The translations under genes were made by a program, and so were the position numbers. This document shows positions 37,004 through 47,196 of a stretch of 64,000 nt of DNA, piece by piece. The notes below the pieces were generated by a model. The model was not told the DNA's origin and did no database searches. It saw only the letters and a program-made list of their open reading frames with translations. The stretch covers positions 372,001-436,000 of the forward strand of contig NZ_JAJQQS010000002.1 of assembly GCF_021228125.1 (NCBI RefSeq), read 5' to 3'. Within the stretch, counting starts at the first letter, position 1; each line of letters begins with the position of its first letter. The DNA is from Streptomyces albireticuli (GTDB taxonomy: Bacteria; Actinomycetota; Actinomycetes; Streptomycetales; Streptomycetaceae).

Positions 37004-37354
37004 ATGACGGAGACGACTCTGGACCCCGAAGACCGCAAGATCATTACGCTGGCCCGTTCCGCGCGGGCCCGCAACGGCGTCCCCGAGGGCGCCGCCGTGC
37101 GTGACGAGACGGGCCGGACGTACGTCGCCGGGACCGTGGCCCTCGACTCCCTCCGGCTCTCCGCCCTCCGCACCGCGGTCGCGATGGCCGTCGCCAGCGG
37201 GGCGAAGTCGCTGGAGGCCGCCGCCGTCGTCTCCGAGGCCGAGGCCCTGCCGGACGAGGACCGCGCCGCTGTACGGGACCTCGGGGGCCCCGACACGCCC
37301 GTCCTCCTCGCGGGCCCCGACGGCACCGTACGCACCACGCTTCCGGCGGGCTGA
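37004..37354 (+). CDS. Cytidine-deaminase-fold protein lacking zinc ligands
   Basis: 116 residues. Fold similarity to cytidine deaminase is seen in LDPEDRKIITLARSARARNGVPEGAAVRDETGRTYVAG-like order (positions 4-45) and in VALDSLRLSALRTAVAMAVASGAKS. However the catalytic H/C-A-E and P-C-x-x-C motifs are absent: the segment where they belong reads SLEAAAVVSEAEALPDEDRA. It lies between the CNNM protein and era, where many actinobacteria have this gene. I read it as a non-catalytic relative. ATG 37004 or 36992 may be the start. Confidence 0.75.
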   Translation: MTETTLDPEDRKIITLARSARARNGVPEGAAVRDETGRTYVAGTVALDSLRLSALRTAVAMAVASGAKSLEAAAVVSEAEALPDEDRAAVRDLGGPDTPVLLAGPDGTVRTTLPAG

Positions 37355-37359
37355 GCGTC

Positions 37360-37800
37360 GTGAGGAAGCCGACGGGGCCGGAGACGCCGGAGCCGCTGGA
37401 GCCGCCGGAGACGGGTCCGGCGCGGACCACGGACGGGCGCGGGTCGAACGTCCTGAACCTCGTGCTGGTGGTCGCCGGAGCGATCCTCACCATCGGTGTC
37501 CTCGTCGAGTGGGCGCTCGGCGAGGGCTTCGACTGGGTGACCTCCGCCTGGCTGCTCGTCCTCTGGCCGCACGGCATCCGCCAGCTGCTGCTGACCCGCG
37601 GCCGTCCCCGCGCGGCGGCCCGCGCCGAGACCGTGGGGACGTGGACGCCTCTGCCGGCGGCGGCGCTGCTGTGGGCTTCGCTGATCATCGGGTGGCGGCG
37701 GGGGGAGGGGACGGACTGGGTGGTGCTGGTGGCCGCGCTGCTGTTGCCGTTGGCGGGGGTCTTTTTGCTGCGGAGTGTGCGGGCGAGGCGGCGGGCTTGA
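37360..37800 (+). CDS. Small integral membrane protein
   Basis: 146 residues with four predicted helices after a Pro/Glu-rich 28-residue start: NLVLVVAGAILTIGVLVEW, SAWLLVLWPHGIRQLLL, LPAAALLWASLIIGW and WVVLVAALLLPLAGVFLL. GTG 37360 is 5 bp after the cytidine-deaminase-like stop, so probably the same transcript. No family is recognised; the gene ends just before repeat copy C. Confidence 0.7.
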   Translation: MRKPTGPETPEPLEPPETGPARTTDGRGSNVLNLVLVVAGAILTIGVLVEWALGEGFDWVTSAWLLVLWPHGIRQLLLTRGRPRAAARAETVGTWTPLPAAALLWASLIIGWRRGEGTDWVVLVAALLLPLAGVFLLRSVRARRRA

Positions 37801-37804
37801 GCGC

Positions 37805-37975
37805 GGCGTGGGCCCTGCGGGCGGCCTTGTCCCCTACCCGCCCCTTCCCGAATGTCCTCAAGCGCCGGACGGGCTGAAAATCAGCCCGTCCGGCGTTTGA
37901 GGACCGGGGTCCGGGGCGGAGCCCCGGTTCGGGAAGGGGCGGGGCTGGGGAAAGGCCGCCCGCAGGGCCCACGCC
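37805..37975. repeat. Nested palindromic intergenic element, copy C
   Basis: Core stem GTCCTCAAGCGCCGGACGGG-ctga (37854-37877) with its near-perfect complement at 37881-37904, loop aaa. Outer arms ggccctgcgggcggccttgt and its complement near 37950-37970 extend the hairpin. It lies between the small membrane protein and era. Confidence 0.85.
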
Positions 37976-38080
37976 GGACCGCGCCCCGGCCCACGCCCGG
38001 ACCGTCACCCCGGCCCGCCCGGCCCCCACCCCCCGGCCCACTGGTCGGCACCCGCCGACGGATCGGGGAGAATACCCCGT

Positions 38081-39022
38081 ATGGACAGTGCTGCCTCCCC
38101 CTCCCAGCCCCCTCACCGCGCGGGCTTCGCGTGCTTCGTCGGCCGCCCCAACGCGGGCAAGTCGACCCTGACCAACGCACTGGTGGGGACGAAGGTCGCG
38201 ATCACCTCCAACCGGCCGCAGACCACCCGGCACACCGTGCGCGGCATCGTGCACCGCCCGGACGCCCAGCTCGTGCTGGTGGACACCCCCGGGCTGCACA
38301 AGCCGCGCACCCTGCTCGGCGAGCGGCTCAACGACGTCGTGCGGACCACCTGGGCCGAGGTCGACGTGATCGGCTTCTGCCTGCCCGCCGACCAGAAGCT
38401 CGGGCCGGGTGACAAGTTCATCGCCAAGGAGCTCGCGGGGATCAAGAAGACCCCCAAGATCGCGATCGTCACCAAGACGGACCTGGTCGACTCCAAGCAG
38501 CTCGCCGAGCAGCTCATCGCCGTCCAGCAGCTGGGCGACGAGCTGGGCATCCAGTGGGCGCAGATCGTCCCGGTCTCGGCCGTCGGGGACAAGCAGGTCG
38601 CGCTGCTGGCCGACCTGATCGCGCCACTGCTGCCGGAGAGCCCGCCGCTCTACCCCGAGGGCGACCTCACCGACGAGCCCGAGCAGGTCATGGTCGCGGA
38701 GCTGATCCGCGAGGCCGCCCTGGAGGGCGTGCGCGACGAGCTGCCGCACTCCATCGCCGTCGTGGTCGAGGAGATGCTGCCGCGCGAGGACCGCCCGGCC
38801 GACAAGCCGCTGCTGGACATCCACGCCAACGTCTACATCGAGCGCCCCAGCCAGAAGGGCATCATCATCGGCCCCAAGGGCTCCCGGCTGAAGGAGGTCG
38901 GCATGAAGTCCCGCAAGCACATCGAGGCGCTCCTCGGTACCCCGGTCTTCCTCGACCTGCATGTGAAGGTCGCCAAGGACTGGCAGCGCGACCCCAAGCA
39001 GCTGCGCAAGCTCGGCTTCTGA
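38081..39022 (+). CDS. era: Ribosome-assembly GTPase Era
   Basis: 313 residues. G1 GRPNAGKS starts near residue 21, G3 VDTPGLH, G4 TKTDLVD, and the C-terminal KH domain carries IIIGPKGSRLKEVG. Era binds the 3' end of 16S rRNA and is essential for 30S assembly. Its place after phoH-ybeY-CNNM-cdd-like genes is conserved. ATG 38081 begins the known fold after a short Ser/Pro-rich lead. A hairpin terminates the gene at 39042-39073. Confidence 0.96.
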   Translation: MDSAASPSQPPHRAGFACFVGRPNAGKSTLTNALVGTKVAITSNRPQTTRHTVRGIVHRPDAQLVLVDTPGLHKPRTLLGERLNDVVRTTWAEVDVIGFCLPADQKLGPGDKFIAKELAGIKKTPKIAIVTKTDLVDSKQLAEQLIAVQQLGDELGIQWAQIVPVSAVGDKQVALLADLIAPLLPESPPLYPEGDLTDEPEQVMVAELIREAALEGVRDELPHSIAVVVEEMLPREDRPADKPLLDIHANVYIERPSQKGIIIGPKGSRLKEVGMKSRKHIEALLGTPVFLDLHVKVAKDWQRDPKQLRKLGF

Positions 39023-39041
39023 TCACCGACGCCGCTCCCAC

Positions 39042-39073
39042 AGGCGCCTGACGCAAACCCGCGTCAGGCGCCT
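39042..39073. terminator. Bidirectional terminator after era and emfourin genes
   Basis: AGGCGCCTGACGC (39042-39054) and GCGTCAGGCGCCT (39061-39073), perfect 13-bp stem with loop aaaccc, followed by tcctt. It overlaps the last codons of the convergent emfourin gene. Confidence 0.8.
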
Positions 39074-39336
39074 TCCTTGAGCACGAACCGGATCAGTTCC
39101 CGCTGCTCATGGGTGAGGTGCGGGTCGGCGCAGTGGATCGTACGGCCGTCCACGCTGATCTCGTACCGGAAGCCGTCCGGCACCCCGGTCACCGCCGTGC
39201 CCTCCTCGGCGGCCGAGGCGAGCGCCCGGTGCGCCAGGGCCTGTACATGGGTCGCGTCGGGCCGGCCGGTGGTGTCCAGCTCGGCCCGACGCTCGATACC
39301 GGCGAAACCGCCGGTACGGGTGATGGCAATCCGCAT
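39064..39336 (-). CDS. Emfourin-type inhibitor of protealysin-like protease
   Basis: 90 residues, no signal peptide. The pattern MRIAITRTGGFAGIERRAEL, then AVTGVPDGFRYEISVDGRTI and a final HEQRELIRFVLKEGA fits emfourin, the cytoplasmic inhibitor encoded next to M4 proteases of the protealysin group. ATG 39336 is used because the conserved MRIxxxRxGG start lies there. The gene lies 29 bp downstream of the protease gene on the same strand, so both proteins are probably made together and the protease stays blocked inside the cell. Confidence 0.85.
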   Translation of the reverse strand: MRIAITRTGGFAGIERRAELDTTGRPDATHVQALAHRALASAAEEGTAVTGVPDGFRYEISVDGRTIHCADPHLTHEQRELIRFVLKEGA

Positions 39337-39365
39337 GACGCCATCCTTACCCCGATCGCCCGGCT

Positions 39366-40427
39366 CTACGAGGCGGGGACCCCGACCGACGACCACGCCT
39401 TGAGCACGGCCTGGATCTCGTCCCCCTCGCCGAAGAGTGTCCGGGCCGACGCCGCCGTCAGCCGCGCGAACTCCGCGAAGTCGGCGTCGGAGGCCAGCAG
39501 CTCGCCGCCGGTCAGCGTGGCGTACCAGATCTTCCCCGCGCGCTCCCAGGCGTTGCCGCCGAGGTCGGTGGCCAGCAGGTAGAAGGCGTGGTTCGGGATG
39601 CCGGAATTGATGTGCACCCCGCCGTTGTCCCGCGACGTCCTGACGTAGTCGTCCATCGTCGCCGGCTGCGGGTCCTTGCCCAGCACGTCGTCGTCGTAGG
39701 CCGTGCCCGGCGCCTTCATCGAGCGCAGCGCCACCCCGCGGTCCACGTTCGGGCCCAGCAGCCCCGCCCCGATCAGCCAGTCGGCCTGGTCGGCGGACTG
39801 CCCCAGCGCGTACTGCTTGATCAGCGAGCCGAAGACGTCCGAGACGGACTCGTTCAGCGCGCCCGACTGGCCGTAGTACTCCAGATTGGCCGTGTGCTGG
39901 GTCACGCCGTGGGTGAGCTCATGGCCGATGACATCCACCGGAATGGTGAAATCCAGGAAGAGGTCGTTGTCCCCGTCACCGAAGACCATCTGGGAGCCGT
40001 CCCAGAACGCGTTGTCGTATTTCTCGCCGTAGTGGACGGTGGCGTCCAGCGGCAATCCGGCGTCGTCGATGGAGTGCCGCCCGTACACCTTGAGGAACAG
40101 CTCGAAGGTGGCGCCCAGACCGGCGTGGGCGCGGTTGACGGTGGTGTCGTTGGACGGCGCGTCGCCCTCCGCGTGCACCTTGCGGCCGGGTGCGACCTCG
40201 CGGTGCTCGGCGTCGTAGATGGTGCGCTCGGGCTTGTCGGACGGGGTGCCCGTGGGCGCGGCGACGCCACGCAGCGTGGTGATCCGGCGCCGGGTGCGCT
40301 GGAGGGAGTCGTGCTCCAGGGTGCGCCGCGCGGACTCGGAGACCGCCGGGTCCTCCGACTGGGCGAGTTTGTCCAGGACGTGCGGAGGCACGATCGTGCA
40401 GAAGACGGGGTGCATTGCGGGTTTCAT
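39366..40427 (-). CDS. M4 neutral metalloprotease, protealysin type
   Basis: 353 residues from ATG 40427. Zinc site HELTH (169-173) with third ligand in LNESVSD (Glu193), and the catalytic His region GGVHINSGIPNHAFYLL. The N-terminal FCTIVPPHVLDKLA is the short protealysin-like precursor, removed on activation. No signal peptide is evident, as for other protealysins. The enzyme should cleave proteins at hydrophobic residues with Zn2+ and Ca2+. GTG 40463 would give an extra 12-residue basic start. It pairs with the emfourin gene downstream. Confidence 0.9.
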   Translation of the reverse strand: MKPAMHPVFCTIVPPHVLDKLAQSEDPAVSESARRTLEHDSLQRTRRRITTLRGVAAPTGTPSDKPERTIYDAEHREVAPGRKVHAEGDAPSNDTTVNRAHAGLGATFELFLKVYGRHSIDDAGLPLDATVHYGEKYDNAFWDGSQMVFGDGDNDLFLDFTIPVDVIGHELTHGVTQHTANLEYYGQSGALNESVSDVFGSLIKQYALGQSADQADWLIGAGLLGPNVDRGVALRSMKAPGTAYDDDVLGKDPQPATMDDYVRTSRDNGGVHINSGIPNHAFYLLATDLGGNAWERAGKIWYATLTGGELLASDADFAEFARLTAASARTLFGEGDEIQAVLKAWSSVGVPAS

Positions 40428-40651
40428 GGCGTGCAATGTGGCAGCACGTCTCCGGTTTGTCACTGCCTGCCGCCGAGCTTAATTAAAACGAGTGGTTGGC
40501 TATCATTTGAAGGACAGCGATTCCGCATTTCCTCTCCGCGGTACCGCCGGGCGCGTGTGTGCCGCCGATGCCACCGCAGCGACCGGGCGTGTCCCGCATG
40601 CTGATACGGGCCTTCCACATCGCGGTTGCCTCGGTTAGCGTGCTGGACATC

Positions 40652-40699
40652 ATGCGTTACGGGCTGCTTCTTCTTAGCTGCCGCGGTGAGGGTCTGTAG
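40652..40699 (+). promoter_or_regulatory. leuL: leuA leader peptide / leucine attenuation region
   Basis: A 15-codon ORF, MRYGLLLLSCRGEGL, with four consecutive Leu codons (ctg ctt ctt ctt) and another before the stop, sits 105 bp upstream of leuA. This is the classic layout for leucine-controlled attenuation, where ribosome stalling at Leu codons decides the downstream RNA fold. G/C-rich segments from 40700 to 40800 could form competing hairpins. The upstream part of the 40428-40804 gap holds an AT-rich stretch (ttaattaaaacg near 40479) that probably contains the promoter. Confidence 0.8.
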
Positions 40700-40705
40700 T
40701 CGTAG

Positions 40706-42586
<1,881 letters not shown>

Positions 42587-42787
42587 CGGCTGTCGCCGTC
42601 GGTACCCCGCGCCCGTTCCGTCCGGGCGTCAAGCCGCCGTCACCGAATCCACCGTATCCGGTGGCCCGGTGGTGTATCCGGCCAACTGGCGCCCGGACTC
42701 TGCGCACGGGGTACTGACGCCACATCATCGATGTGGCTAACATCACGTCAACGCGGCCATGGGGTCGTGGCGTTATGGAGGTGCGCC

Positions 42788-43534
42788 GTGATGTACGCGC
42801 GAGGCCGATCCGGTCCGGACCGGTGCGTGGTGGGCGTGCGCACCGTATGGCGGACCGTCGGTGACGGCGAGTTCTACTGCCCCGGCTGCGGGGGCGACCG
42901 CAACTACCGCCGCCGCACCGGTCGCCGCCGTCTCGTCGCGTTCGGCGTGCCGCTGCTGCCGCGCGGCCCGGCCGGTCCGATCGTCGAGTGCACCGCCTGT
43001 CGCACCCGCTACGGCATGGACGTCCTCGACCACCCCACCACCACCCGCTTCTCCGCGATGCTCCGCGACGCGGTGCACACCGTCGCCCTCGCCGTCCTCG
43101 CCGCGGGCGGCACGGAGGCCCGTACGGTCCGCCGCGCGGCGGTCGGCGCGGTCCGCGCGGCGGGTTTCGTCGACTGTAGTGAGGAGCAGCTGATCACCCT
43201 GATCGAAGCCCTCGCGGCGGACACCGGGCGGCTCCCCGGCATGTACGCGGGCGGCGGCGGCCTCGGCGACGGCACGCCGTGCCGCGACGGCTTCGACCCC
43301 CGGGGCACGGCACTCGCCATCGAACTCCACGAGGCCCTGGAGCCGCTGGCTCCGCACCTCGCCCCCGCCGGCCGCGAGGCGATCCTGCTGCAGGGTGCGC
43401 GGATCGCCCTGGCGGACGGGCCGTACCGGCCCGCCGAGCGGGAGGTTCTGGCGACGGTGGGGCGGGCGTTGCTGTTGTGTCCGGAGGACACGGACCGGTT
43501 GCTGGCGGCGGCGGCCCGGACGACCCCGTTCTGA
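42788..43534 (+). CDS. TerB-family protein with N-terminal zinc ribbon
   Basis: 248 residues. A zinc ribbon opens the protein (FYCPGCGGDRNYRRRTG, then ECTACRTRYG), and a TerB-like helical domain follows (AMLRDAVHTVALAVLAAGG, EEQLITLIEAL, RIALADGPYRPAEREVL). TerB domains are linked to tellurite resistance and stress systems, but isolated copies like this have no settled function. ggagg lies upstream of GTG 42788; ATG 42791 is equally possible. It stands alone after leuA. Confidence 0.82.
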   Translation: MMYARGRSGPDRCVVGVRTVWRTVGDGEFYCPGCGGDRNYRRRTGRRRLVAFGVPLLPRGPAGPIVECTACRTRYGMDVLDHPTTTRFSAMLRDAVHTVALAVLAAGGTEARTVRRAAVGAVRAAGFVDCSEEQLITLIEALAADTGRLPGMYAGGGGLGDGTPCRDGFDPRGTALAIELHEALEPLAPHLAPAGREAILLQGARIALADGPYRPAEREVLATVGRALLLCPEDTDRLLAAAARTTPF

Positions 43535-43543
43535 CCTGTCCGA

Positions 43544-43891
43544 CTACGGGAGTCGCCTGACGCGCGTCAGGAACGCGCGGACGGCGTTCGGACTGGTGGA
43601 GATGACGACGTCGGGATAGCCGCTCTCCCGGATGCCGATGTGCCCGCCGTGGCGTCTCAGCTCGACGCAGCTGCCTTCGGCTTCGGAGAACGAGGACTTC
43701 TGCCAGTGTGTCCTGCCGGACCGGAGGCTGGAAAGGAGAGATGTGAGGCGGCCCGGTGTGGTCCGTATGACCACCTGGGGGGAGTCGCTTTCGCGCATGA
43801 GGATGATGCCCGCATCGGCTGCGAGCTCGACGCATTGTTCTCCGTCTCCTGTCGAGAAGGAGGATTTCCGCCACTGGATGTCAGCGTTCAT
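43544..43891 (-). CDS. Tandem DUF397 protein
   Basis: 115 residues made of two DUF397 units: WRKSSFSTGDGEQCVELA with MRESDSPQVVIR, then WQKSSFSEAEGSCVELR with IRESGYPDVVIS. Single-domain DUF397 proteins are normally ~65 residues, so this looks like an internal duplication. It is encoded right after an XRE regulator; GTG 43903, overlapping the XRE stop (GTGA), is an alternative start to ATG 43891. Module 2 counterpart of the gene at 9949-10155. Confidence 0.85.
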   Translation of the reverse strand: MNADIQWRKSSFSTGDGEQCVELAADAGIILMRESDSPQVVIRTTPGRLTSLLSSLRSGRTHWQKSSFSEAEGSCVELRRHGGHIGIRESGYPDVVISTSPNAVRAFLTRVRRLP

Positions 43892-43899
43892 CGGGGCTC

Positions 43900-44754
43900 T
43901 CACAGCTCTCGGGCGATACGGTGAATGAATGCCCGGGATTCGGCGGGTGACAACGAGGACTGAAGCACCAGGTCAAGGCGCTTCCGATAGCTGTCGAGGT
44001 CCGTGACCGCGTCCAGGTACCGGCCGCCGAGCGGCGTGTCGACCTGCACAGTGTCCAGCTGAGGGACAACGCCGAACGCATACAGTGCGGTTTGGCTTAC
44101 ATCGACGAAGCTCTCATGGGTAAATGGGATGACTCGGACTACCACCCCTGGCTGCTGGGAGATCTCCAGCACGTGATCGAGCTGCTCCTGAGCCACTTTG
44201 CGGCCGCCGATCCGCATGCGTAGTGCGGCCTCATGGATGATTGCATCCAGCCTCGGAGGGCTATCACATGTGAGCACAATGCGCCGCCTGAGGCGGTGCT
44301 CCACGCGCGCTTCGAGCTCATCTACGGACAGCCCAGGGACCGCGCTCCCGAAGAGAGCGCGCGCATAGCCTTCGACCTGCATGAGGCCGGGAAACGTAAC
44401 GGATTGCAGGTATCGGAGGTGGATGGCGTGGTGCTCCAACTCCGCGATATCCATGAACCTTTGTGCCAGTACACCCCGATATGCGTCCCACCAGTGCTGG
44501 CCGCGACGCTCCTCAGTGATGGCGCACAAGGCCGCGATGAGGACGGCGTCGTCGCATGAGTAGAGCTTCGCCATATGACGTACACGGTCCGCACTCACGC
44601 CCCAGCGGCCCGCCTCGATGTGGCTTATCTGAGCGGAGCCGCCTCCGAGTAGCGCGCCGGCCTCCTTCGCGGGCATGCCGGATGCCTCGCGTAACTTCCG
44701 CAGCTCTGACCCCAACCTCACTTGCCGTGCAGTCGGGTTGCTCCTCGGCGGCAT
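43900..44754 (-). CDS. XRE helix-turn-helix regulator with DUF5753-type domain (WhiJ-like)
   Basis: 284 residues. HTH: LGSELRKLREASGMPAKEAG then GGGSAQISHIEAGRWGVS. The C-terminal domain has YRGVLAQRFMDIAELEHHA, FPGLMQVEGYARALF and ALRMRIGG, matching the regulator at 10152-11012 along its full length. ATG 44754 has ggaaggg 9 bases upstream. It is coupled to the tandem DUF397 gene and divergent from an ATPase-fold gene. It may regulate its own promoter at the GGCACA palindrome (44833-44848). Confidence 0.88.
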   Translation of the reverse strand: MPPRSNPTARQVRLGSELRKLREASGMPAKEAGALLGGGSAQISHIEAGRWGVSADRVRHMAKLYSCDDAVLIAALCAITEERRGQHWWDAYRGVLAQRFMDIAELEHHAIHLRYLQSVTFPGLMQVEGYARALFGSAVPGLSVDELEARVEHRLRRRIVLTCDSPPRLDAIIHEAALRMRIGGRKVAQEQLDHVLEISQQPGVVVRVIPFTHESFVDVSQTALYAFGVVPQLDTVQVDTPLGGRYLDAVTDLDSYRKRLDLVLQSSLSPAESRAFIHRIAREL

Positions 44755-44832
44755 GCGAAATGACCCTTCCGTTCGGTGGTCCTGAGTGTGCCCCGTTGCC
44801 GTCCCGGTGGTCCATTCGTTCACTCGAAAGTG

Positions 44833-44848
44833 GGCACAGGATTGTGCC
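44833..44848. promoter_or_regulatory. Operator candidate in divergent XRE/ATPase promoter, module 2
   Basis: GGCACA (44833-44838) and TGTGCC (44843-44848) with spacer ggat; a third TGTGCC half-site lies at about 44860. The site differs from the TTCATGGA palindrome of module 1. Confidence 0.4.
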
Positions 44849-44962
44849 GGTCCAGATTTGTGCCCTACGGTCCTGGCGGTACCAGGCGTCCCCCTCCGGG
44901 AGCCGAAGTGCAGCTAACCGTCGGTCAGTTGATGGCCAGGTGGCAGAATCCAGGGAGTCCAT

Positions 44963-45412
44963 ATGCGTATGGCAACGCTCGACCGCCCCCGTACCGTCGA
45001 AGACGGCACCCCGTCCACCTACCGGTTCACCGCCCCCGCCTGGCCGGGAACCGCCCGCGTCGCACGCGAGTTCGTCGCGGCCGCGCTCGTCGCGAACGGG
45101 CATGACGCCCTCGCCGAGAACGCCTGCGTCTGCGTGTCCGACGTCGTCTCCAACGTCGTGCGGCACGCGCGCGTGACCAGCCTCGCCGTCGAGGTGGCCG
45201 TGCATCGCGACCATGTGATCGTGGGGGTGAGCGACACCGACCCCGGCCGGCTCCCGTGGCGGCGGAAGGTCTCGGCGGACTCGGAAGGCGGGCGGGGGCT
45301 GATGCTCGTGCGGCGGCTGTCGGAGGCGTCCGGGGTGGCGTGGGAGTGGGACGGGCTGACGCTCGTGGGCAAGCGGGTGTGGTTCGAGCTGCGGGGTTCG
45401 GCTGTGGGGTGA
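44963..45412 (+). CDS. ATP-binding (HATPase) anti-sigma-factor-like protein
   Basis: 149 residues with the RsbW-type fold: VCVSDVVSNVVRHARVTS (N-box), VIVGVSDTDPGRLP (G1-like) and SEGGRGLMLVRRLSEA (lid). It is shorter than the 206-residue homologue at 11174, lacking the C-terminal Cys/His part. gggag lies six bases before ATG 44963. It is divergent from the XRE/DUF397 pair, as in module 1. Confidence 0.85.
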   Translation: MRMATLDRPRTVEDGTPSTYRFTAPAWPGTARVAREFVAAALVANGHDALAENACVCVSDVVSNVVRHARVTSLAVEVAVHRDHVIVGVSDTDPGRLPWRRKVSADSEGGRGLMLVRRLSEASGVAWEWDGLTLVGKRVWFELRGSAVG

Positions 45413-45478
45413 GCGGGGGGAGGGGCGGGCGGCGGCCGGGACGGCGGCTCCGCCGCCCCGGTCCGGCGCCCCGCCCGT

Positions 45479-46138
45479 CTACTCCGCCCGTACCGCGGCG
45501 GTCAGCGTCAGGCTGCCCGGCAGTGCCGCGAACGCGGCGCGCAGATCCGTCGCGAGGTCGGCGTGGGTGGGCGCGCCCGGCCGGTTCGTCCACTGCTCGA
45601 TCGCGCAGTGGGAGGCGGCGACCAGCAGGTCCAGGGCGAGCCGGGGCCGCAGGTCGCCCGGGGTGTCGAAACGGAACCGGCGGTGCAGGACGTCGAGCGC
45701 CGCACGGCTCGTCCCGTGGCAGAAGTGCAGGCCGTGCGCGTCCATGGACGGGGTCTTCTCCGCGAGCCGCCGGCTGAGCAGGGCGCGGTGGGCCCAGCCC
45801 TCCTCGGTCATCCCCTCCAGCGAGGCGAAAAGGGCCTCTTGGAGCATCTCGGTCAGCGGGCGGTCGCCCGGATCGCGGGTCTCCAGGTCGTCGAGGAATT
45901 TCCGCCACAGATCCTGTGTGGGCGCCATGGCCACGTCTTCCTTGCCGGCGAAGTAGCGGAAGAACGTGCGCTTGGAGATCTCCACCGCGTCGCAGAGCTC
46001 GTCGAGGGTAACCCCGCCGAAGCCCCGTGCGGTGAACAGCTCCAGGGCGGTGTCGATCAGCGCCTGCCGCGTGCGCAGCTTCTTGCGCTCGCGCAGGGGG
46101 AGGCGGGCGTCGCCGGACGGCGGGGGCTGAGCGGTCAT
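45479..46138 (-). CDS. TetR-family transcriptional regulator
   Basis: 219 residues. N-terminal HTH: RTRQALIDTALELFTARGFG, VTLDELCDAVEISKRTFFRYF. The C-terminal ligand/dimer domain has no recognisable subtype. It is divergent from a quinone-oxidoreductase-like gene, with two inverted repeats between the starts (46159-46173, 46181-46195), so it most likely represses that gene and itself. Confidence 0.88.
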   Translation of the reverse strand: MTAQPPPSGDARLPLRERKKLRTRQALIDTALELFTARGFGGVTLDELCDAVEISKRTFFRYFAGKEDVAMAPTQDLWRKFLDDLETRDPGDRPLTEMLQEALFASLEGMTEEGWAHRALLSRRLAEKTPSMDAHGLHFCHGTSRAALDVLHRRFRFDTPGDLRPRLALDLLVAASHCAIEQWTNRPGAPTHADLATDLRAAFAALPGSLTLTAAVRAE

Positions 46139-46158
46139 GAGGCGATCGTATCCGAGAG

Positions 46159-46195
46159 GCAAGCGCCACTTGCGCGCTAATGCCACTGAGTGGCA
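46159..46195. promoter_or_regulatory. Twin TetR operator candidates
   Basis: GCAAG-cgcca-CTTGC (46159-46173) and TGCCACT-g-AGTGGCA (46181-46195) are perfect inverted repeats sharing CCACT, placed between the divergent starts at 46138 and 46235. Confidence 0.55.
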
Positions 46196-46234
46196 TAACT
46201 GGGATCCTTGATCCTCAGTGAAGGGTGCACCGCC

Positions 46235-47164
46235 ATGCGTGCTCTGCTCGTCGACCGTTCCGCCCCCGCCGGACTGCGCCTCGGTGCGGCGCCCGATCCC
46301 GAACCGGCCCCGAACCAGGCGCTGATCAGGGTGACGGCGACGTCCCTCAACTACGGCGAGGTGCGGTTCATGCTGCAAGAGGCGCCCGACGGGGCCGTTC
46401 TCGGCTGGGACGCGGCCGGGGTGGTGGAGCGGGCCGCCGCCGACGGGTCCGGGCCGGCGGCCGGTACGCCCGTGGTGACGCTCGGGGTGGCCGGGGCGTG
46501 GGCCGAACTCCGGGCCGTGGACACCGGCTGGATCGGTACGGTCCCGGCCGGGGCCGACCCGGGGGCGGTCAGTACGGTCCCCGTCGCGGGGGCGAGCGCG
46601 CTGCGCGCCCTGCACCGCGTCGGCCCGATCCTGGGCAGGCGAATACTGGTCACGGGGGCGACGGGCGGCACCGGCCGGTACGTGGTGCGGCTCGCGCGCC
46701 TCGGGGGAGCCCACGTCATCGCGTCCACCGGGGACCCGGACAAGCACGGTGACAGCCTGCGGGCCGCCGGGGCGCACGAGGTGGTGGCCGGGCCGCGGGC
46801 GGTGGCGGAGCCGGTGGACGGCGTCGTGGACATGGTGGGCGGACAGCAACTCGTCGACGCGTACGGGCTGCTGGTGCGGGGCGGCACGCTGGTCGCGGTC
46901 GGGCACTCCGCGCACCAGGGCGAGAACTTTCCCTTCGGCGCGCTCTTCGCCGACCACGGGCGGCACGACCGCTCGATCGTCACCTTCTCCCTGCCGGAGT
47001 GCGCGGGCCTCGCGCCGGACCTGACCTGGCTCGCCCACCGGGTCGCCGCCGGTGAGCTCGCACCGCAGATCTCGTGGCGCGGTGGCTGGGAAAGGGCGGC
47101 CGAGGCCGTCGACGCGTTGCTTCAGCGGCGGCTGCACGGGAAAGCGGTCCTGGACGTCGACTGA
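46235..47164 (+). CDS. Zinc-binding-dehydrogenase/quinone-oxidoreductase-like MDR protein
   Basis: 309 residues of the MDR superfamily: N-terminal [25 protein letters not shown]-type segment [15 protein letters not shown], and the NADPH site [19 protein letters not shown]. Catalytic zinc ligands are missing, as in quinone oxidoreductases. It probably reduces quinones or enones with NADPH. Divergent from, and likely repressed by, the TetR gene. Confidence 0.87.
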   Translation: MRALLVDRSAPAGLRLGAAPDPEPAPNQALIRVTATSLNYGEVRFMLQEAPDGAVLGWDAAGVVERAAADGSGPAAGTPVVTLGVAGAWAELRAVDTGWIGTVPAGADPGAVSTVPVAGASALRALHRVGPILGRRILVTGATGGTGRYVVRLARLGGAHVIASTGDPDKHGDSLRAAGAHEVVAGPRAVAEPVDGVVDMVGGQQLVDAYGLLVRGGTLVAVGHSAHQGENFPFGALFADHGRHDRSIVTFSLPECAGLAPDLTWLAHRVAAGELAPQISWRGGWERAAEAVDALLQRRLHGKAVLDVD

Positions 47165-47196
47165 TCGCACGGTTGAGTGGATGTTCCGTCTATCGG

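Noticed and set aside
42587..42787. Possible small RNA or riboswitch between leuA and the TerB gene
   Set aside because: No recognisable conserved motif or strong hairpin seen.
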